Assembly: GCA_934728255.1 (NCBI GenBank)
Contig: CAKVEC010000001.1
Span: forward strand, 1 to 64,000
DNA from: an uncultured Bacteroidales bacterium
GTDB taxonomy: Bacteria > Bacteroidota > Bacteroidia > Bacteroidales > Paludibacteraceae
Reading direction: 5' to 3'
DNA length: 64,000 nucleotides
This document shows positions 16,360 through 26,156 of this stretch, piece after piece. Numbering within the stretch: position 1 is the first letter of the stretch; every line of letters starts with the position of its first letter. Position numbers and translations under genes: made by a program. The notes under the pieces were generated by a model. It had not been told where the DNA came from. It did no database searches and saw only the letters and a program-made list of their open reading frames with translations.

Positions 16360-19089
16360 TTACTCTATTCGGTTGCCATATACATTATATACGGCATCAT
16401 CCACACGGATATACAGGCGACTATTGCGCAGCACTTTCTCTGCGGCAGGGGCTTTCTGTACGTTGCTGCCGTCTGCAGCCTCGGGGATAGTCTGCTCGCA
16501 TGACGGCAATACGACACCATCTTTGCGTGTGAGCAATACATAGTACGATGCCCCTGCGGGGAAAGGTTCTTCTGTATGGTAAATCGAAGATGTGGCACCC
16601 TCTATCGGCTGCCCGTCTTTGTACCACTGATACCCTGTAAACTCGTAGCCGCCATTGAAAGCCGACAGATAAACCGCCAGCACATTGCCGAACTTCAACT
16701 TAAATATATTGCTCGGATAATATACCAACAGATTATAGTCGTAGGTGAGTGTCTGGTCGCAAACCTCATCATATACACTTATTTGTGCGTTATAACTACC
16801 GGGGAGCAGACTGCTTGTAGCCACTTGTAAAACGGTGTCTTGGGCATCAATCTGCGGCTCTAATATGAGGTCTTGTGTACCCAAAAGCAGGTGTGCCTCG
16901 CTAATCTGCCCTTTGGTGTAATGGAACGGGATACTAAATATCTCATCTTCCGAGTCCGGACAGATATAGGATTGCTCCGGATTGTTCGGAATATCCATCT
17001 CTAAGCAGGTGAGTATCGTCAGATCGTATTTGTAAGCGTGCGTATGTGTACAGCCATCGGCGTTGGTGCGCTCTGTCGTGCCTTCCACTATGCCCTTACC
17101 TTGCGGGAATGAGTTGGAATAGTACCATTTCTGCTCTTCGGGGATATAAACGCTATCGTGTGCCACTATTGCGGTATCCAATATATCGCGTGTATCTCTG
17201 CCATGCACAATGGTGCGTATCTCAAAGTTGTCGGTCGCACAATTATCGGGTTGCACAGAGTCGGTCTCCTGTACAGGGCTGGTGGTGTCGTCCCAAGCCA
17301 GACAATCACCGCGCACTACGGTTTGGATGGTATCGGGGCGGCGCACACGGAAAGAGAAACGCACCTCCTCCGCAGGGTATTGCGAATAGGGACACTCTTT
17401 GTGAGCATAGATATTAGCCGTGATGTCGTACCAGCCCGGTGAATCGTAGATATGTGTGGTTTGCGGTGTGCCTCCCACTTCTGACACACCGTCACCGAAG
17501 TCCCAGTCCACCTCGTCGATCACATCCGTTCCCACCTGTGCATCAAACGAAATCTCCGTGCCGATGCAATACACCGTCTCGCTGATATATCCTTCGGTAT
17601 AATTCTCTCCATCCACTGCCACACCGCGTTTTACTGCCGAAGACCCCACCGAATAGGCATATGATTCATTTGTACCACTACCATAAACGTGTGCAATAAA
17701 ACCGGTTTTATTACTCATAGTATATACTTTGTCCGGATTCTTGTCGTCTGTATCAACGAGAAATATCCGTGCATAAGAATATTGTGGGTTTCCTGGAACT
17801 GGGGTAAAAGTGGCGGGTATTTTAGCACGTTGGTCAGAGGACAATTGAAAAGAGGCTATATCGCTTGTCAAACATACAGCATTTACATAATGTCTATTGG
17901 TGTGCCCCTCGCTACCACTTGTGCCGCAAGCACCAAATGTAATTTTGTTAATGCGTTGTTGCAAAGGTGAAATCCATACCATAGACGGGTCGCCTATTTT
18001 GTTGGTAGTTGTCTTATGCACATAACCGCTACTTACATCGTAGCCATATACAGCGCACGGGCAAGATGTTTGGATGTAATGGGCATCCCCGTTCAAAATG
18101 TCGGGTATGTCGCGTCCTGCTTTGGCTATGTCTTTAGCCATATCGCCCGATGCCAAGTTTTCCGACATCTCAAATTCGTAGGTTTCACCGGAATTTATGT
18201 TTTTTACAAAATGCCCGTCTATATTGATTTGTGTTCCGTCTTCTTGGGCTGTGATACGGATACGGTTGGCATCTTTTTCCATAGAGCGGGTAACAACAAA
18301 TTCCGTACCCCAATAATCAATAGGCATAGCCTGTTCATACAGGCAATCACGTGCGGATTTTCCGCCGGGAACCTGTGTAAAGTCTGCACCTGAAAATATC
18401 GCAATCTTTTTGCCGTTTTTTGCTTTTATGCGTGTGCCGGAGAAAGTCTGTTGGTCAGTGCTTACTACCTGATAAGTTTGTCCTTTGTTGAGAGGAACGC
18501 TAAAGGTCGTATTTGCCGTTTTTCCTTTTATAGTTGGAGTGGATGGGGTGATCTCAATAGTCGTGTTGTCCTCGGTAGCAACGATAACAAAGGTACTATG
18601 TGCTTCTCCTTCCGAGTTATATGCCGGATAATCTTGCAGTATATATTCGCTTTGCAGGACGGCTTGCGGCAGTACATTCGTGGCATCGTATGAAAACTCC
18701 ATACGCATAGCCGCAAATACGGAAATATCTTCAGTTGATTTGACAAAAATACCCTTTTTGTCCACATATTCCGAAGCCGAATTGGCAGTCCAGTTGAGGT
18801 CATACCATTGTGCAGTAGGGATATTATTGACTACTGTCCATGAGTTGGCTTGTAGATTGCGTGGTTGATCTGACCAACCGGTCGAGGGGTTGGATATCGT
18901 AACCTGACAATTCTTTTTGGCGGAGATAGCAATGAATGGTTCAAATTGAGATATATCCCCATTAGGAGCATTGGATATGGCAAGTGCCACCCAAAACTCT
19001 TTACCTTCCGTGGAGGCTTGTGCAAAGAGAGGGGCGGAAAAACTGCTCAACATTGCCACAAGGGCTATAATCATCCAACTGCGTTTCAT
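16360..19089 (-). CDS. Large exported IgGFc-binding/PKD surface protein A
   Basis: 909 residues from the ATG at 19089; an upstream in-frame ATG at 19149 would precede the signal peptide MKRSWMIIALVAMLSSFSAPLFAQ. The first half (TEGKEFWVAL, then SARDCLYEQAMPIDYWGTEFVVT, and the PSMVWISPLQQRINKITFG segment) matches the IgGFc-binding N-terminal domain found in Bacteroidetes surface proteins. A PKD domain follows at about 540-610 (VDWDFGDGVSEVGG, HIYDSPGWYDITANI). The C-terminus is KVLRNSRLYIRVDDAVYNVYG, an anchor-like motif also seen in the endonuclease at 24333. It is probably surface exposed or secreted, with binding to host glycoprotein possible. Its paralogue is at 21490. Confidence 0.85.
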   Translation of the reverse strand: MKRSWMIIALVAMLSSFSAPLFAQASTEGKEFWVALAISNAPNGDISQFEPFIAISAKKNCQVTISNPSTGWSDQPRNLQANSWTVVNNIPTAQWYDLNWTANSASEYVDKKGIFVKSTEDISVFAAMRMEFSYDATNVLPQAVLQSEYILQDYPAYNSEGEAHSTFVIVATEDNTTIEITPSTPTIKGKTANTTFSVPLNKGQTYQVVSTDQQTFSGTRIKAKNGKKIAIFSGADFTQVPGGKSARDCLYEQAMPIDYWGTEFVVTRSMEKDANRIRITAQEDGTQINIDGHFVKNINSGETYEFEMSENLASGDMAKDIAKAGRDIPDILNGDAHYIQTSCPCAVYGYDVSSGYVHKTTTNKIGDPSMVWISPLQQRINKITFGACGTSGSEGHTNRHYVNAVCLTSDIASFQLSSDQRAKIPATFTPVPGNPQYSYARIFLVDTDDKNPDKVYTMSNKTGFIAHVYGSGTNESYAYSVGSSAVKRGVAVDGENYTEGYISETVYCIGTEISFDAQVGTDVIDEVDWDFGDGVSEVGGTPQTTHIYDSPGWYDITANIYAHKECPYSQYPAEEVRFSFRVRRPDTIQTVVRGDCLAWDDTTSPVQETDSVQPDNCATDNFEIRTIVHGRDTRDILDTAIVAHDSVYIPEEQKWYYSNSFPQGKGIVEGTTERTNADGCTHTHAYKYDLTILTCLEMDIPNNPEQSYICPDSEDEIFSIPFHYTKGQISEAHLLLGTQDLILEPQIDAQDTVLQVATSSLLPGSYNAQISVYDEVCDQTLTYDYNLLVYYPSNIFKLKFGNVLAVYLSAFNGGYEFTGYQWYKDGQPIEGATSSIYHTEEPFPAGASYYVLLTRKDGVVLPSCEQTIPEAADGSNVQKAPAAEKVLRNSRLYIRVDDAVYNVYGNRIE

Positions 19090-19146
19090 AAGCAACTGTA
19101 TTTCGTATGTTGTGTTATTTGTGTCTTTATTAATATAACGTAAGTC

Positions 19147-19209
19147 CAAAGATTTGCTTAGATTTTTTGCTCATAGAGACAAGGGAGTTTTTATTTCGAA
19201 CTCACGTTA
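19147..19209 (-). repeat. 63-nt dispersed spacer element, copy 1
   Basis: A 63-nt stretch matches 30797-30859 at 50 of 63 positions without gaps. On the minus strand it lies between the OmpA-family stop and the start of surface protein A, ends in AATCTTTG (a near -7 box), and contains GAGTT...AACTC arms. Confidence 0.65.
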
Positions 19210-19246
19210 TTTAGTATGCTATATTCATCAATGGCAGTCTGTCGCC

Positions 19247-21469
19247 TTACAATACCTCCACCTCTACACGGCGGTTGTTCTGCCGTCCTTCCTCGGTGTC
19301 GTTGGTGTCTATCGGACGGGTTTCGCCATATCCCTCGGCTTCTATACGTGTCTCGTCAATTCCGCGTTTGATCAGGTCTGCGCGAACGGCATTTGCACGA
19401 CCTTCCGACAGACGTTGGTTGGCGGCGTCCTTACCCACATTGTCAGTGTGTCCCATAATCTTGATGCGTATCTCGGGATTGCGCTCCAGATAGGAATACA
19501 ACGCCTCCAGTGCTTCTTCCGATGACGAGAGAATACGGGTTTTGTTGGTGGCAAAATGTAGGTTGCGCATTACAAACACTTCACCTTTTTTGATAGGTGT
19601 CAAGACTACGTGCATACTATCGCCGATATGTGCAATCGGTGCTTCATACTCCTCGTAGCCCACTTGTGCAATACGCAGTGTGTAAGCCGCCGTATCTGCC
19701 AGATAAGCCTTGCTTGCGCCGTTAGCGGAGTCGGTCGCCAGTGTATAAGCAGCTTGGCGCATTCCGCGCGGGAATATCTCTACCTGCGCAGGTACGGCAG
19801 CCCCGGTCTCTTTGTCGGCTACGCTCACACGGAACAGCGGCATACGACGCATGCGTATCTCCATAGCGGTGGTAGTACCCGGTTCGACAATGCTATATGC
19901 CACATTCTCAACATAATAATGCTCTGCTTGAGCGGTTATCGCATAGTTGCCTACGTTGGTGCGCTGGCGTGCTGTCCCCTGTGCCAAAACTTTTTGTTTC
20001 ATAGCAGGGCGGTAGTTTTTGGTATTGATAATCTCCACCGCAGCCCCGTTGAGTGTCTCGCCCGTAGCGGCGTCCACAATATGTATTGTGGTGTACGAAG
20101 GAGGTGGCGGCACGGGACGAGCGGTCTTGCCGGGTACCTCAAACTGTACCGTGAATTTCAGACCTACAAACAGATTATTCAGTTTGGTATCGCTCAATGC
20201 CAGCATTGAGTTGGTCGCTTGCGGACTATAATCATTCTTCCCGTTGAAAGTCAGCGGCATTGCTCCTGTCGGGTTATTGGTATTCAGTACACCGTATTCG
20301 GCAAATGCACTCACTTTGTAGTGGATATGCTCGCGTCCGAAAGGCAGTCTCTCGCCCGGTTTGACGCGTTTCTTGCTTTTCTTGTCGGGCTGTGCCTGCA
20401 TCCACTCATCCAGGTCGATGCCAAACTCGGCGCACAGGCTCACAGACGGTTGGCGCATACTGAGTTTGCGGTTGTCGGCGGCGGCTTGCGGCACATCCAC
20501 AATGCCCATTCCGTAAGGCTCTAATATCTCTTCATCCAGTACCATGATGTCATACAGTCCGCGTTGCGAGTAGTTGCCAAACAAGCCATAGCCCACTTTG
20601 GCTCCCAGCATAAAGAAATAGCGGTTGAACTGCGCACCGAACATCACCGGCAAACCGATATATCCCACGTTGCGTACCTCGCGCAGGTCATCGGTTGTGT
20701 ATGTATAGGTTTGATGAATGGGTGTTGCCCCCTCCGCTGGGTAATAGTTATTGGAGCGTGTAAGGGCAAAACCGTAGTCCGAGCGGGAGTTTAACCATGT
20801 GAAATCCAATCCTGTCTCAAAGCGGAAAGCCCCGTATTCGAGTTCATACGTGGCGGACAAACCTGCTCCTGCGCCACCGGTCAGCGACTGGTAAGCATAT
20901 TCGCTCTCCAACTGTCCGGGGCGACTGATATTCGACAGGTTACTGCCCATCTTGTCCATCATAGCGGCATAACCGATTTTCGCACCAATATTAAAGAGAC
21001 TGACCGCCTCTGTGCGTGGTGTCGGGTCTGCCAACTCGGCCTGCTGTTTCAGCCATGCCTGCTTCTGTGCCTCTTCTTGTGCCTGTTTCTCGGCAGCCGC
21101 TTCTGCTTTGGCGGCTTGCTGACGCTCCTGCTCTTTCTGGCGGGCTAATTGTTCCTTCGCACGCTGTGCGGCTTGTTTGTCGGCTTCTTTCTGCCGTTCA
21201 GCCTGCTCTTTTTGCCGCTCTGCTTGTTTCTTTTCGCTGGCTTTCTGTGCAGCGGCTTTCTTCTTGGCTTGCTCTTTTTGCTTCTGTGCCTTGGCTTTCT
21301 CCTGCTCTTTCTTTTTCTTCTCTGCAGCCTTTTGTTTGGCGGCTTTCTGCTTGTCCTGAGCCGATGTCTCTTTGGCTACCGGTTCGGGCATTGCAGCCGC
21401 CAACACATCGCTGCAACTGAGCGACAACATCATCGCACAAACCAATATACTACGCACTATATTTTTCAT
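19247..21469 (-). CDS. OmpA-family outer-membrane protein with long coiled N-terminal segment
   Basis: 740 residues. A signal peptide (MKNIVRSILVCAMMLSLSCS...AAA) is followed by about 110 residues of K/Q/E/A-rich sequence (roughly 35-145) that would form an extended helix or coiled coil. A beta-barrel region covers about 150-420. Two beta-sandwich repeats (TIHIVDAATGETLNGAAVEI, FRVSVADKETGAAVPAQVEI) precede the C-terminal OmpA peptidoglycan-binding domain with RIKIMGHTDNVG and NQRLSEGRANAVRADLIKRGI. It anchors the outer membrane to peptidoglycan. It sits between the two IgGFc-binding paralogues on the same strand, suggesting a shared surface function. Confidence 0.88.
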   Translation of the reverse strand: MKNIVRSILVCAMMLSLSCSDVLAAAMPEPVAKETSAQDKQKAAKQKAAEKKKKEQEKAKAQKQKEQAKKKAAAQKASEKKQAERQKEQAERQKEADKQAAQRAKEQLARQKEQERQQAAKAEAAAEKQAQEEAQKQAWLKQQAELADPTPRTEAVSLFNIGAKIGYAAMMDKMGSNLSNISRPGQLESEYAYQSLTGGAGAGLSATYELEYGAFRFETGLDFTWLNSRSDYGFALTRSNNYYPAEGATPIHQTYTYTTDDLREVRNVGYIGLPVMFGAQFNRYFFMLGAKVGYGLFGNYSQRGLYDIMVLDEEILEPYGMGIVDVPQAAADNRKLSMRQPSVSLCAEFGIDLDEWMQAQPDKKSKKRVKPGERLPFGREHIHYKVSAFAEYGVLNTNNPTGAMPLTFNGKNDYSPQATNSMLALSDTKLNNLFVGLKFTVQFEVPGKTARPVPPPPSYTTIHIVDAATGETLNGAAVEIINTKNYRPAMKQKVLAQGTARQRTNVGNYAITAQAEHYYVENVAYSIVEPGTTTAMEIRMRRMPLFRVSVADKETGAAVPAQVEIFPRGMRQAAYTLATDSANGASKAYLADTAAYTLRIAQVGYEEYEAPIAHIGDSMHVVLTPIKKGEVFVMRNLHFATNKTRILSSSEEALEALYSYLERNPEIRIKIMGHTDNVGKDAANQRLSEGRANAVRADLIKRGIDETRIEAEGYGETRPIDTNDTEEGRQNNRRVEVEVL

Positions 21470-21489
21470 ATTTGTATCAGATTCAATGG

Positions 21490-24120
21490 TTATTTCGTTA
21501 CAAGAAATTTGAAATTACGCACTTGTTCTTCCGTGCTGACGCGCAAGATATAAAAACCTGCTTCACCCGGAACCGTGATAGTACACCCGCCTGCAGGCAA
21601 AGAAACCTCGGCAAAAATATCACCATTCACATTAATCCACTGTGCCGTAGCGGCTTCTTTGGCATTGACAAAGATGCGCTCGCCCGCTTGGGCAGTGGTG
21701 GCAATCACTTCAACACCATCTTCAAACTTATTGTAATCCTGTGGATCGGGGTTAAATGCTTTGGCACACGTACAAGTCTGTACCTCACTGCTCGTCCCCT
21801 TGTTGATATAGAAACACAGATAATACGAATCGGTGGCATCCACATCCTCTAAATGCAGCACACCGCTCACTTGCCCTGCAATCGCAGTGCTGTCGCTTGT
21901 GCGATACCATTGGAAATCGGTTAATGTCTTGCCCTCAAAGGAAACGTCTTTCTTTAGTCCGAGTATGTTCGTGAAACGCTGCGTAAGCACATCGTTGTCG
22001 TAATTGAGCATAAAGAGAAGGGTTGTATCTGTTCCGCCGCAATCCGATTCTATCTTCAGGTGAATACCATATTCCTCGCCCGCTTTGGCACCATCGGGTA
22101 TCACAATACCGAAATAGTTATCGGTCTCATTGATAGTCAGTTCGCTGTTCTTGAAACCGACAGCAAGAGCCGCGTCCGTATATTCAATGGTGGTGTTCTC
22201 GCCTTGCATATCCACACCCGACTGATTATCAAAGAAAATTTTGCCCACAAATGGTTGTCCCTCTACTTTGCAGGGAATATCCATACCGGTAATAGAGAAT
22301 GTAAATCGCCCGATATTTACCGTAATGGGTATGCTGTCCATTATGCTCTGACCGACGCACACGTTCGATGACGAACGATAGATGCAGGCATAAGCCGCAT
22401 ATACACCACTCTCCTTATAATAGTGATCCACTTTTGATTCACTTGCAGGACCATTGGTTGTATAGGTCTCTCCATCGCCGAAACCCCAGACAATCTTCTC
22501 AAACTCATAGTTCAGGTCGCAACCGAAATGAATCGTATCCTCGCCGCAAAGCAGGTTGTGGCTCTCGGGCGTAAACACTTGCCCGTTGATCGTAATCGCC
22601 TGCGTCAGTGGCTTTGTTGCTCCGCCGGCAGAGTAACCGTAACTCTCGTTTTCTGTAAAACCATATACGTGAGCAATAAAATTACTGCCATCGCTTTTTA
22701 GTGTATGTGTAGCGGCGGTTGTGCCGAGACTCTTCTGTGCAAAATAGTATTGAACGCCATTGATTGTACTCCCAACAGGCTGAAAATCACCCTCAATAGA
22801 AACACCGTCTAATAGCATCAATTCCGGTTTGTCTGTTACAATGTTCGTGTAGTGGTTGGTGGTACCATTGTCGCTTGCATAAGTTGCAAAGGTAACTTGG
22901 TCTATCTGTTGCTCTATCGGGTTAATCCAAAGCATTGCAGGGTCGCCATCGCTGTTTTTGTCGCCGTGATATTGCTGTGATACCACAAACAGGTGCACTG
23001 CACAGGCACAGGAAGTGCTAACCACGCAATTGCCGTCTGTTGCATACTGACCTTGCGGACCAATTTCGAACTCCCAATAGTGTTTCTTCTCTGTCGTAAA
23101 ATCAAAGGTATGAACCAATTGTCCGTCAATCCGAACTTCCGTTCCGTCATTTAGTGCCATAATGCGGATTTTATCGCATGGACGACTTTTCGAAGCCGTC
23201 AGCACAAACGTGTTTCCCCAGTATTGTGTGGGCATCGCCTGCGAGAAAATATGGTCGCGTTGTTTCACCTGATACGGGATATTTGTGTGAGGGCAACCTT
23301 GGAAAACGGCAATCTTTTTGTTGCTGCGGGCTTTTACATAGGTGCCACTCAAGTCGCCGTCTTCGCCGTCTTTCTTACCTGTCCATACATAAAATACCTG
23401 TCCTTTCTTCAAAACAGGAGAATGCAATGTATCGCGTCCATATTGATACTTCAATAGTGCCGATTCCTCATCGGTCAATGTATAACCATTATTTTGCTTG
23501 TAGATTGCGCTATTGATGGCTTCTGTATTGACTGATGGACAATAATCCACTATCGTATTGTCCTCTGCGGCTATGATGGCAAAATGTGAACCCTGTGTTT
23601 TCCCTACGCCTCCGTGGTCGGAAGGTGTATAAGTCTGTACTACATAACTATCCAACAACGAACTTGTTGGCAACACATTTGTGGCGTCAAAAGTGGCTCT
23701 TTTATAGTTGGTGGCGAACAGAGAAATATCTGCTGTTGACGTTACATGTAGAGCGCATGTATCCGCTTGCTCCGAATTGACAGCGTAGCATACTTTGCCG
23801 GTAGTCGCCATTGCGGAACGGGCACTCTGAGTAAGTACATTGCCTTCGTACAAGTTCACAATCTCCAAGCCTCCGGCATTCACCTGTACCTTTTCTGCGT
23901 AACCGGTATAGGGATTTTCTATGGTTACTTCGCAATCGCTGCGTGAGGAAATTGACAACGACAATTTGAGCGTGTTATTCGGATCTTGGTCTGCTTGCAA
24001 AAAGGTTACCCAAAAGTCCTTACCTTCCGTGGACTGACCGCCCGATGTCTGTGCCGACAAAGTCATCACCGGCAGTGCGGCAATGCAAAAAAGAAATGCA
24101 CGATAGAGTTGTTTTTTCAT
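21490..24120 (-). CDS. Large exported IgGFc-binding/PKD surface protein B with type IX-like C-terminus
   Basis: 876 residues from the ATG at 24120, with signal peptide MKKQLYRAFLFCIAALPVMTLSAQ. Like surface protein A, it starts with STEGKDFWVTF and has the IgGFc-binding segment (QRDHIFSQAMPTQYWGNTFVLTAS; PAMLWINPIEQQIDQVTFA). A PKD-like domain follows (IVWGFGDGETYTTNG). The end is AGFYILRVSTEEQVRNFKFLVTK, typical of Por secretion (type IX) C-terminal sorting domains. It is probably exported by a type IX system and attached to the surface. The start is 20 nt upstream of the OmpA-family gene's region, and a TAATTTTG box lies at 24159-24166. Confidence 0.87.
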   Translation of the reverse strand: MKKQLYRAFLFCIAALPVMTLSAQTSGGQSTEGKDFWVTFLQADQDPNNTLKLSLSISSRSDCEVTIENPYTGYAEKVQVNAGGLEIVNLYEGNVLTQSARSAMATTGKVCYAVNSEQADTCALHVTSTADISLFATNYKRATFDATNVLPTSSLLDSYVVQTYTPSDHGGVGKTQGSHFAIIAAEDNTIVDYCPSVNTEAINSAIYKQNNGYTLTDEESALLKYQYGRDTLHSPVLKKGQVFYVWTGKKDGEDGDLSGTYVKARSNKKIAVFQGCPHTNIPYQVKQRDHIFSQAMPTQYWGNTFVLTASKSRPCDKIRIMALNDGTEVRIDGQLVHTFDFTTEKKHYWEFEIGPQGQYATDGNCVVSTSCACAVHLFVVSQQYHGDKNSDGDPAMLWINPIEQQIDQVTFATYASDNGTTNHYTNIVTDKPELMLLDGVSIEGDFQPVGSTINGVQYYFAQKSLGTTAATHTLKSDGSNFIAHVYGFTENESYGYSAGGATKPLTQAITINGQVFTPESHNLLCGEDTIHFGCDLNYEFEKIVWGFGDGETYTTNGPASESKVDHYYKESGVYAAYACIYRSSSNVCVGQSIMDSIPITVNIGRFTFSITGMDIPCKVEGQPFVGKIFFDNQSGVDMQGENTTIEYTDAALAVGFKNSELTINETDNYFGIVIPDGAKAGEEYGIHLKIESDCGGTDTTLLFMLNYDNDVLTQRFTNILGLKKDVSFEGKTLTDFQWYRTSDSTAIAGQVSGVLHLEDVDATDSYYLCFYINKGTSSEVQTCTCAKAFNPDPQDYNKFEDGVEVIATTAQAGERIFVNAKEAATAQWINVNGDIFAEVSLPAGGCTITVPGEAGFYILRVSTEEQVRNFKFLVTK

Positions 24121-24158
24121 CGTATTAGGATAGAAAATAATACATAATTTTACGAGTG

Positions 24159-24180
24159 CAAAATTACGCATTATTATGCG
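24159..24180 (-). promoter_or_regulatory. -7 box and palindrome upstream of surface protein B
   Basis: Minus strand TAATTTTG (24159-24166) directly follows the near-perfect palindrome CGCATAATAATGCG (24167-24180). No TTTG lies 20 nt upstream, so the promoter may need an activator bound at the palindrome. Confidence 0.45.
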
Positions 24181-24332
24181 TGTCTATGTGTAAAAAACGG
24201 CGGAATGTGTAGAATTTGCCATATAATGCTTTATCCGTTTGATGTAGCAAACTTTACATTCGGATAATGGGAGTGCAAAACATAGTTTTGTGCATCAGCA
24301 CGCACTACCATTATTCGCCTATGTCGGAAATG

Positions 24333-26090
24333 TTATAGCCCCCTCATCTCCTCTCCCAGCACCCCGTAATATCTCCCGTCATACCAAATATATATCCGTC
24401 CGTCTATCAGCACTTTCCGTGGTGTCGGGTAGGGGGCGTCTTTGGTCGTTTCTATATCCGTCGCCGTGGGGATAACCACTCGCACCTCGTTGCTTTTCCG
24501 TCCGTTCTCAGTGGTCAGACGATAGTAAACCGTATCTGTCCCCATATTTGCAGGCAATGCTATATGCTCGCTGCAATAGCGGTTCGGTTCCCACGCTACG
24601 TCCAATATCTGCGGGTATCCCTCCACGCTGCTTGTGTGTTCCTCTTGGTCGCCTTGTATTATGTACAACTCCTGCATACACGCCCGTTTCTTCGTGCTGC
24701 CGCCTACAGATAGTATTTGTATGGACTTTGTTCCTGCTGGTATGCTCAGGCGATAATATCTCTCGTCGCGTGTCTTGTTGGCAGCGGGCAGATTTATGTT
24801 TCGCACTGCTTCACCATCCAATGATATTTGCAGTTCTCCTGCGTCGGCAAACGGATAAGCGCTCGCACGGAATACCAATTCTGTCTCCTGTGTGAGTGTC
24901 AGTCCGTCTATCGTGATGTATCCGTCATTGCTGCTTTTGCCCATTGTGAGAGCGTTCTGTCCTGCTTTCGAGTTGCTGCAGTTTTGTGAAGCGGTGTACG
25001 GATTATTGGCGAGTATCTTTTCCGACAGGGCAGGCAGGTTAATCAATGTATCGTTCTTGCCCGTGTAAGTTTGTATGTAAACATCTATTACATACTCCGT
25101 TTGCAGGTTGCTCCATACGGCGGTAAAGCCCTCACGGCTCACATTCTCTGCCTGATATGCCTTGAAATTGTTGAAATCGGGTGCGGGTACATAGTCGGGC
25201 GAGGCGGTACAAATCAACTTTGCAAAATCCGCTTTCTGCCCTTTCTTATTACCCCATATATATTCCACCAACTCGGGATAATCAATATACGGATTTCTAT
25301 TGTGCTGTATGCTGCTCACGGCGTCCGCACGCTCTATCTCTTTCATACTTACGGGGTCGGCGCGGTGCCAGTCGAGCAATACCTCTATCAACCACGGCTT
25401 GAATTCCAAATAAGAATCGTTATCCAGATAGTCGGTGGCTGTCCAATTCAAGTCCTCGTATGCCGTGGCGATATAGAAATACGCCCGCGCAAAGTCGCCC
25501 CTGTATTCGGGCGCAGGCTCAAAGCAAGCCCAACCGTATTCTGAACTCTTCGTTGCGTCCATTCTGAACGAATCGTTATCCAACTTGTCGCCTTTTTTTA
25601 CATGCCCGGGCGGGTAATTGCTCTTGTTGTTATTCGCTTGTGCGTCAGCGGGATTCAGGTGGTATAGGTCTCTATATGCCCTGTAACCGACAGAATCGGT
25701 CTTTCCGCTGCTCTGCGATGTCCACCCCCACCACGATTTCGGAAAACAATGCTCTATCTCCAATCCGCAGGCGGAACCGCCATCGTAGGTGAAATAGCGC
25801 CGTGTGTTGGAATACATATCCCATACCGTGCCGTCTGCCCGTCGGTCGGTCAGTGGAAAGAAATTCCACGTTGCGGGATAATAGACATTGTCGGGATAGG
25901 TGTAGCCTTGTGTGCCGTATGATACCCGCACACCTTTGCAGATAGTGTCATGTAAAGCCGTTTTGAGTGCTTTGTCGCTCAATCCCTGCGCATTGTCATA
26001 ATACCCTTTCGGTATCTCTTCCGCCCTGACATTTACCGCTATGCCGACAAGCATAGTCGCCAAACAAATATATTTTACCCTTTCCAGCAC
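24333..26090 (-). CDS. Secreted endonuclease I (EndA/NucM family)
   Basis: 585 residues. Initiation is probably at GTG (26088-26090), because no ATG precedes the signal peptide MLERVKYICLATMLVGIAVNVRA; an internal ATG at codon 13 is an alternative. The nuclease domain has EIEHCFPKSWWG (His114) and YRDLYHLNPADAQANNNKS, the beta-beta-alpha metal site of endonuclease I, which degrades DNA outside the cell. About 250 residues of beta-rich sequence follow. The C-terminus KVLIDGRIYIWYDGRYYGVLG resembles that of surface protein A, suggesting the same export or anchoring route. It could feed on or clear extracellular DNA. Confidence 0.9.
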   Translation of the reverse strand: MLERVKYICLATMLVGIAVNVRAEEIPKGYYDNAQGLSDKALKTALHDTICKGVRVSYGTQGYTYPDNVYYPATWNFFPLTDRRADGTVWDMYSNTRRYFTYDGGSACGLEIEHCFPKSWWGWTSQSSGKTDSVGYRAYRDLYHLNPADAQANNNKSNYPPGHVKKGDKLDNDSFRMDATKSSEYGWACFEPAPEYRGDFARAYFYIATAYEDLNWTATDYLDNDSYLEFKPWLIEVLLDWHRADPVSMKEIERADAVSSIQHNRNPYIDYPELVEYIWGNKKGQKADFAKLICTASPDYVPAPDFNNFKAYQAENVSREGFTAVWSNLQTEYVIDVYIQTYTGKNDTLINLPALSEKILANNPYTASQNCSNSKAGQNALTMGKSSNDGYITIDGLTLTQETELVFRASAYPFADAGELQISLDGEAVRNINLPAANKTRDERYYRLSIPAGTKSIQILSVGGSTKKRACMQELYIIQGDQEEHTSSVEGYPQILDVAWEPNRYCSEHIALPANMGTDTVYYRLTTENGRKSNEVRVVIPTATDIETTKDAPYPTPRKVLIDGRIYIWYDGRYYGVLGEEMRGL

Positions 26091-26156
26091 AATAAAAATG
26101 AATGGTTTAATTATATGGTTAATTATATGTTCCCCAAAAGAAACATTACACGATAA

